This document shows, piece after piece, positions 33,482 through 37,182 of a stretch of DNA of 37,182 nt (positions are counted from its first letter, which is position 1; each line of letters opens with the position of its first letter). Source of the stretch: Pseudomonadota bacterium (GTDB lineage Bacteria; Pseudomonadota; Alphaproteobacteria; Caulobacterales; Caulobacteraceae); the NCBI GenBank assembly GCA_023412655.1, contig JAEYNH010000002.1, positions 1 to 37,182 of the forward strand, in the 5' to 3' direction. The notes under the pieces are model-generated. The model searched no databases and was not told the DNA's origin. It saw only the letters and a list, made by a program, of their open reading frames with translations. Both the position numbers and the translations under genes were made by a program.

Positions 33482-33960
33482 CAGAGCAAAGCCTCGATCG
33501 CGCCTTCCAGCGCCTTGGGTTCGACGGTCGGGGCGAAGCGGTCCACCACCCTGCCCGACCGATCCACGAGGAACTTGGTGAAGTTCCACTTGATGCCCGC
33601 GGTGCCCAGCACGCCCTTCTTCCGGCTCTTGAGGAAGCCGTAGAGCGGATGGGCCTGAGGGCCGTTCACGTCGATCTTCCGCATGAGCGGGAAGTCGACC
33701 TCATAGGTCAGCGAGCAGAAGCTCGCGATCTCCTGTTCGTCCCCCGGCTCCTGGCCACCGAACTGGTTGCAGGGGAACCCCAGGACCACCAGGCCGCGGT
33801 CGCGGTACCGGCGATAGAGCTCCTCCAGCCCTGCGTACTGGCGCGTGAAGCCGCACTTGCTGGCCACATTGACGATGAGCAACACCTTGCCGCGGTAGTC
33901 CGAGAGCGGCGCCGGCCGGCCGTCGATGGTCTCGGCGGCGAAGTCGTAGATGCTGCTCAT
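33481..33960 (-). CDS. Glutathione peroxidase (Cys-type)
   Basis: Thioredoxin-fold peroxidase of the GPx family, 159 residues, detoxifying hydroperoxides with thiol donors. The peroxidatic residue is Cys C36 (NVASKCGFT), not selenocysteine; the catalytic Gln is in PCNQFGGQEPG (Q70) and Trp/Asn in IKWNFTKFL. Bacterial Cys-GPx proteins usually use thioredoxin rather than glutathione. It is placed between pdhC and lpdA, ten bases after pdhC and overlapping lpdA. Such a position suggests protection of the lipoyl/dihydrolipoyl thiol chemistry or simple operon hitchhiking. Confidence 0.93.
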   Translation of the reverse strand: MSSIYDFAAETIDGRPAPLSDYRGKVLLIVNVASKCGFTRQYAGLEELYRRYRDRGLVVLGFPCNQFGGQEPGDEQEIASFCSLTYEVDFPLMRKIDVNGPQAHPLYGFLKSRKKGVLGTAGIKWNFTKFLVDRSGRVVDRFAPTVEPKALEGAIEALL

Positions 33961-33970
33961 CGCCGCCGGC

Positions 33971-35296
33971 TCAGACGATCATCGTCAGCGGTTCCTCGAT
34001 CAGGGCCTTGAAGGCCTGCAGGAACCGGGCGCCGGTGGCGCCGTCGACCACCCGATGGTCGCAGGTGAGCGTCACCGACATCACCGTGGCGATCTCGAGC
34101 GCGTCGCCGCGCACCACAGGCCGCTTCTCGCCGACGCCGACGCTGAGGATGCAACCCTGCGGCTCGTTGATGATCGAGCTGAAGGTCTTGATGCCGAACA
34201 TCCCCAGATTGGAGACGCTGAAGGTGCCCCCCTGGAATTCCTCGGGCTTCAGCTTCTTGTTTCGGGCCCGCTCGGCCAAATCCTTGGCTTCGGTGGCGAT
34301 CTGGGCCAGGCCCTTTGTCTCGGCGGCGCGGATGATCGGGGTGATCAGCCCGCCCGGCACCGCCACCGCCATCGAGATGTCAGCATGGTGGTGCATGGCG
34401 ATCCCTTCCGGCGTGTACGAGGCGTTGGCCTCGGGCACGCGCTTGAGGGCCACAGCCGCAGCCTTCATCACCATGTCGTTGACGCTGACCTTCACGCCCT
34501 CCTTCTCCAGGAGCGCGTTGATGCGGGTGCGCGCCGCCAGCAGGCCGTCGATCTCGAGGTCGATGGTCAGCGGGAAATGCGGGACGTCCCGGAAGCTGTC
34601 GGTCATGCGCCGTGCGACCGTCTTGCGCATGCCGTCCAGCGGGATGAGGTCGTAGCTGCCGGGCTGGATGCCCTGCTGCTCGAGGCTGAGGGCCTGCCGC
34701 GGAGCGGCTGCAGCGGCCGGTTGGGGCGCAGCCGACTGTGCTGCCGGCGCCGCGGCCCGGCCCGGCTGGGCCGCGTCGATATCGGCCTTGACGATCCGCC
34801 CGTGAGGACCGCTGCCCTTCACCGCCGAAAGGTCGATGCCCTTCTGTTCGGCCAGACGCCGCGCCAGGGGCGAGGCGAAGATCCGATCACCGGCCGGCTT
34901 CGCCTTGGCGGGCGCCGGGGCGGCGGCCGGTTGCGGCTGGGGCTTGCTCACCGGATCGGTGGCCTGCTCGCGGCCGGCGCGCCCCTGGTCCGTCTCGCTC
35001 GTCGGGGCCGGCGCGGCCTCGGACTTCGTCGCAGGCGGCGGGGCCGACTCCGGTTCGCCTTCGCCCTGCAGCCGGGCGATGGGCGTGTTGACCTTCACAC
35101 CCTCCGATCCCTCCGGGATCAGAATCTCGGCGACGACGCCCTCGTCGACCGCCTCGACCTCCATGGTCGCCTTGTCGGTCTCGATCTCGGCGATCACATC
35201 GCCGGAGCGGACCTGGTCGCCGGGCTTCACGTGCCACTTGGCGAGGGTGCCCTCCTCCATCGTGGGAGACAGGGCGGGCATGAGGATGTCCGTCAT
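33971..35296 (-). CDS. pdhC: Pyruvate dehydrogenase E2 (dihydrolipoyllysine acetyltransferase)
   Basis: E2 core of the PDH complex, moving acetyl groups to CoA; 441 residues. One lipoyl domain (1 to about 78, lipoyl lysine K42 in ETDKATM), Pro/Ala-rich linker, a peripheral-subunit-binding domain near 145-180 (FASPLARRLAEQKGIDL) and the catalytic domain ending in TCDHRVVDG, with the HxxxDG active site. The ATG 35296 overlaps the stop of the GFA-fold gene (ATGA). An open extension to 35464 is a shadow inside the neighbour and not used. The lipoyl-domain DNA is nearly identical to that of pdhB. Confidence 0.97.
   Translation of the reverse strand: MTDILMPALSPTMEEGTLAKWHVKPGDQVRSGDVIAEIETDKATMEVEAVDEGVVAEILIPEGSEGVKVNTPIARLQGEGEPESAPPPATKSEAAPAPTSETDQGRAGREQATDPVSKPQPQPAAAPAPAKAKPAGDRIFASPLARRLAEQKGIDLSAVKGSGPHGRIVKADIDAAQPGRAAAPAAQSAAPQPAAAAAPRQALSLEQQGIQPGSYDLIPLDGMRKTVARRMTDSFRDVPHFPLTIDLEIDGLLAARTRINALLEKEGVKVSVNDMVMKAAAVALKRVPEANASYTPEGIAMHHHADISMAVAVPGGLITPIIRAAETKGLAQIATEAKDLAERARNKKLKPEEFQGGTFSVSNLGMFGIKTFSSIINEPQGCILSVGVGEKRPVVRGDALEIATVMSVTLTCDHRVVDGATGARFLQAFKALIEEPLTMIV
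35154..35194. repeat. Lipoyl-domain DNA repeat, copy 1 (pdhC)
   Basis: A 41-base stretch around the lipoyl-lysine codon differs at one base from 36958-36998 in pdhB. The surrounding domain sequences are also close. Conserved protein sequence explains part of this, but matching third positions suggest recent duplication or gene conversion. Confidence 0.7.
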
Positions 35297-35693
35297 GCAG
35301 GTTCCTTGGACAGATGGGCCAGGCTGGCGGCGTTCGCCTCCCAATTCTGGCCGTCGAAGGCTTCGATGGCGATCTCCAGCCCCTCGATGGTGTCGAGGCA
35401 GCGGGCGTTCACGCTCCAGCCGTCGGGATTGGACCTGGGGCGGTAGAAGCTTTTCACGCCGCATTCGGCGCAGAAGAGGTGCTTAGCCACCCGGGTGTTG
35501 AAGGTGTACTCGGCCAGGCGGTCCGCCCCCGCCGTGAGGCGGAAGCGGCTTTCCGGCACGATGATGTGCAAGAACCCCGTCTTGGCGCACATGGAGCAGT
35601 TGCAGGCCTGGGCTTCCACCCGGGCCGGCAGCGCCACTTCGAAACGGACGCCGCCGCAGTGGCAGCCGCCCGCGCGCCAAGCGAAGCCGTCGC

Positions 35694-35697
<4 letters not shown>
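35293..35697 (-). CDS. GFA/CENP-V-fold zinc protein inserted in the PDH operon
   Basis: A 134-residue protein of the GFA superfamily (glutathione-dependent formaldehyde-activating / CENP-V type). The Zn-binding cysteine motifs are CHCGGVRFEV (about 12-21), CNCSMCAKTG and CAECG near residue 84. It also has the closing GWSVNARCLDTIEGLE pattern of the family. Function in the operon is unknown; related proteins include Gfa, but a formaldehyde role is not shown. Its start ATG overlaps the pdhB stop and its stop overlaps the pdhC start, both as ATGA, so it is translationally locked between the two PDH genes. Whether it is an assembly or thiol-handling factor is speculative. Confidence 0.88.
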
Positions 35698-37103
<1,406 letters not shown>

Positions 37104-37119
37104 CAATGTCTCCGAAGTC

Positions 37120-37182
37120 TCAGTTCGCCGGAATGATTGCGAATTTCTGAAGAAGACCGCCAATGGCGGCGGCCAGGAACAA
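37120..37182 (-). CDS. Possible C-terminal end of an upstream gene (partial)
   Basis: On the - strand the last 21 codons of the window read as a hydrophobic segment, LFLAAAIGGLL then QKFAIIPAN, ending in TGA at 37120-37122, 16 bases before the pdhB ATG. This looks like the end of a small membrane protein, on the same strand as pdhB. It is too short to identify and could be chance. Confidence 0.3.
   Translation of the reverse strand: MFLAAAIGGLLQKFAIIPAN

Overview
The window is high-GC DNA from an alphaproteobacterium, most likely a member of the Caulobacterales close to Caulobacter or Phenylobacterium. The inference rests on the gene order dusB-ntrB-ntrC-ntrY-ntrX-dat-hfq-hflX, a fused ispDF gene, a pyruvate dehydrogenase E1 beta subunit carrying its own lipoyl domain, a zinc-less HolB, and frequent GTG/TTG starts and ATGA-type gene overlaps. 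No tRNA, rRNA, CRISPR array, insertion sequence or phage gene was seen.

Region 1 (1-4529, + strand) is a tightly packed housekeeping run: the end of a SPOR-domain cell-wall protein, tmk, holB, tatD, a PhnP-like metallo-beta-lactamase-fold hydrolase, an atypical PurN-like formyltransferase and a small ABM-domain protein. Most neighbours overlap by 4-17 bases. Region 2 (4591-8244, - strand) is a glutamate-dependent acid-resistance pair, gadB followed by gadC. A GC hairpin sits between the two genes, and a 656-base leader carries a 21-codon ORF with a strong ribosome binding site and competing hairpins.

Region 3 (8245-13244) looks accessory: an SDR oxidoreductase, a 5'-truncated alpha/beta-hydrolase remnant, a YcaC-like hydrolase plus ABM monooxygenase read divergently from a LysR regulator, a SIMPL-domain envelope protein and an unrecognised secreted protein that ends at a strong intrinsic terminator. 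Region 4 (13267-24788) holds mazG on the + strand facing an M28 peptidase, then on the - strand hflX, hfq, dat, ntrX, ntrY, ntrC, ntrB and dusB, which form the nitrogen-control and RNA-chaperone locus. Both NtrC-family regulators lack the GAFTGA loop used to contact sigma-54.

Region 5 (24879-30320) has ispDF, a fused membrane/spermidine-synthase-like protein, a CinA C-terminal amidase, a COQ10/RatA-type START protein and lipA. Region 6 (30475-37182) has a stand-alone Aas-type acyl-ACP synthetase domain on the + strand. On the - strand is the pyruvate dehydrogenase operon pdhB - GFA-fold zinc protein - pdhC - gpx - lpdA. LipA makes the lipoyl groups that the PDH subunits need, so regions 5 and 6 are functionally linked.

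The most notable points are the gadB leader architecture, the lack of GAFTGA in both Ntr regulators, the zinc protein translationally coupled between pdhB and pdhC, nearly identical lipoyl-domain DNA in pdhB and pdhC, two convergent gene pairs whose stop codons share one CTAG, and the decayed hydrolase. I did not find a clearly new multi-gene system. Coordinates and motifs were read by eye, and family assignments come from remembered motif patterns, not database searches.
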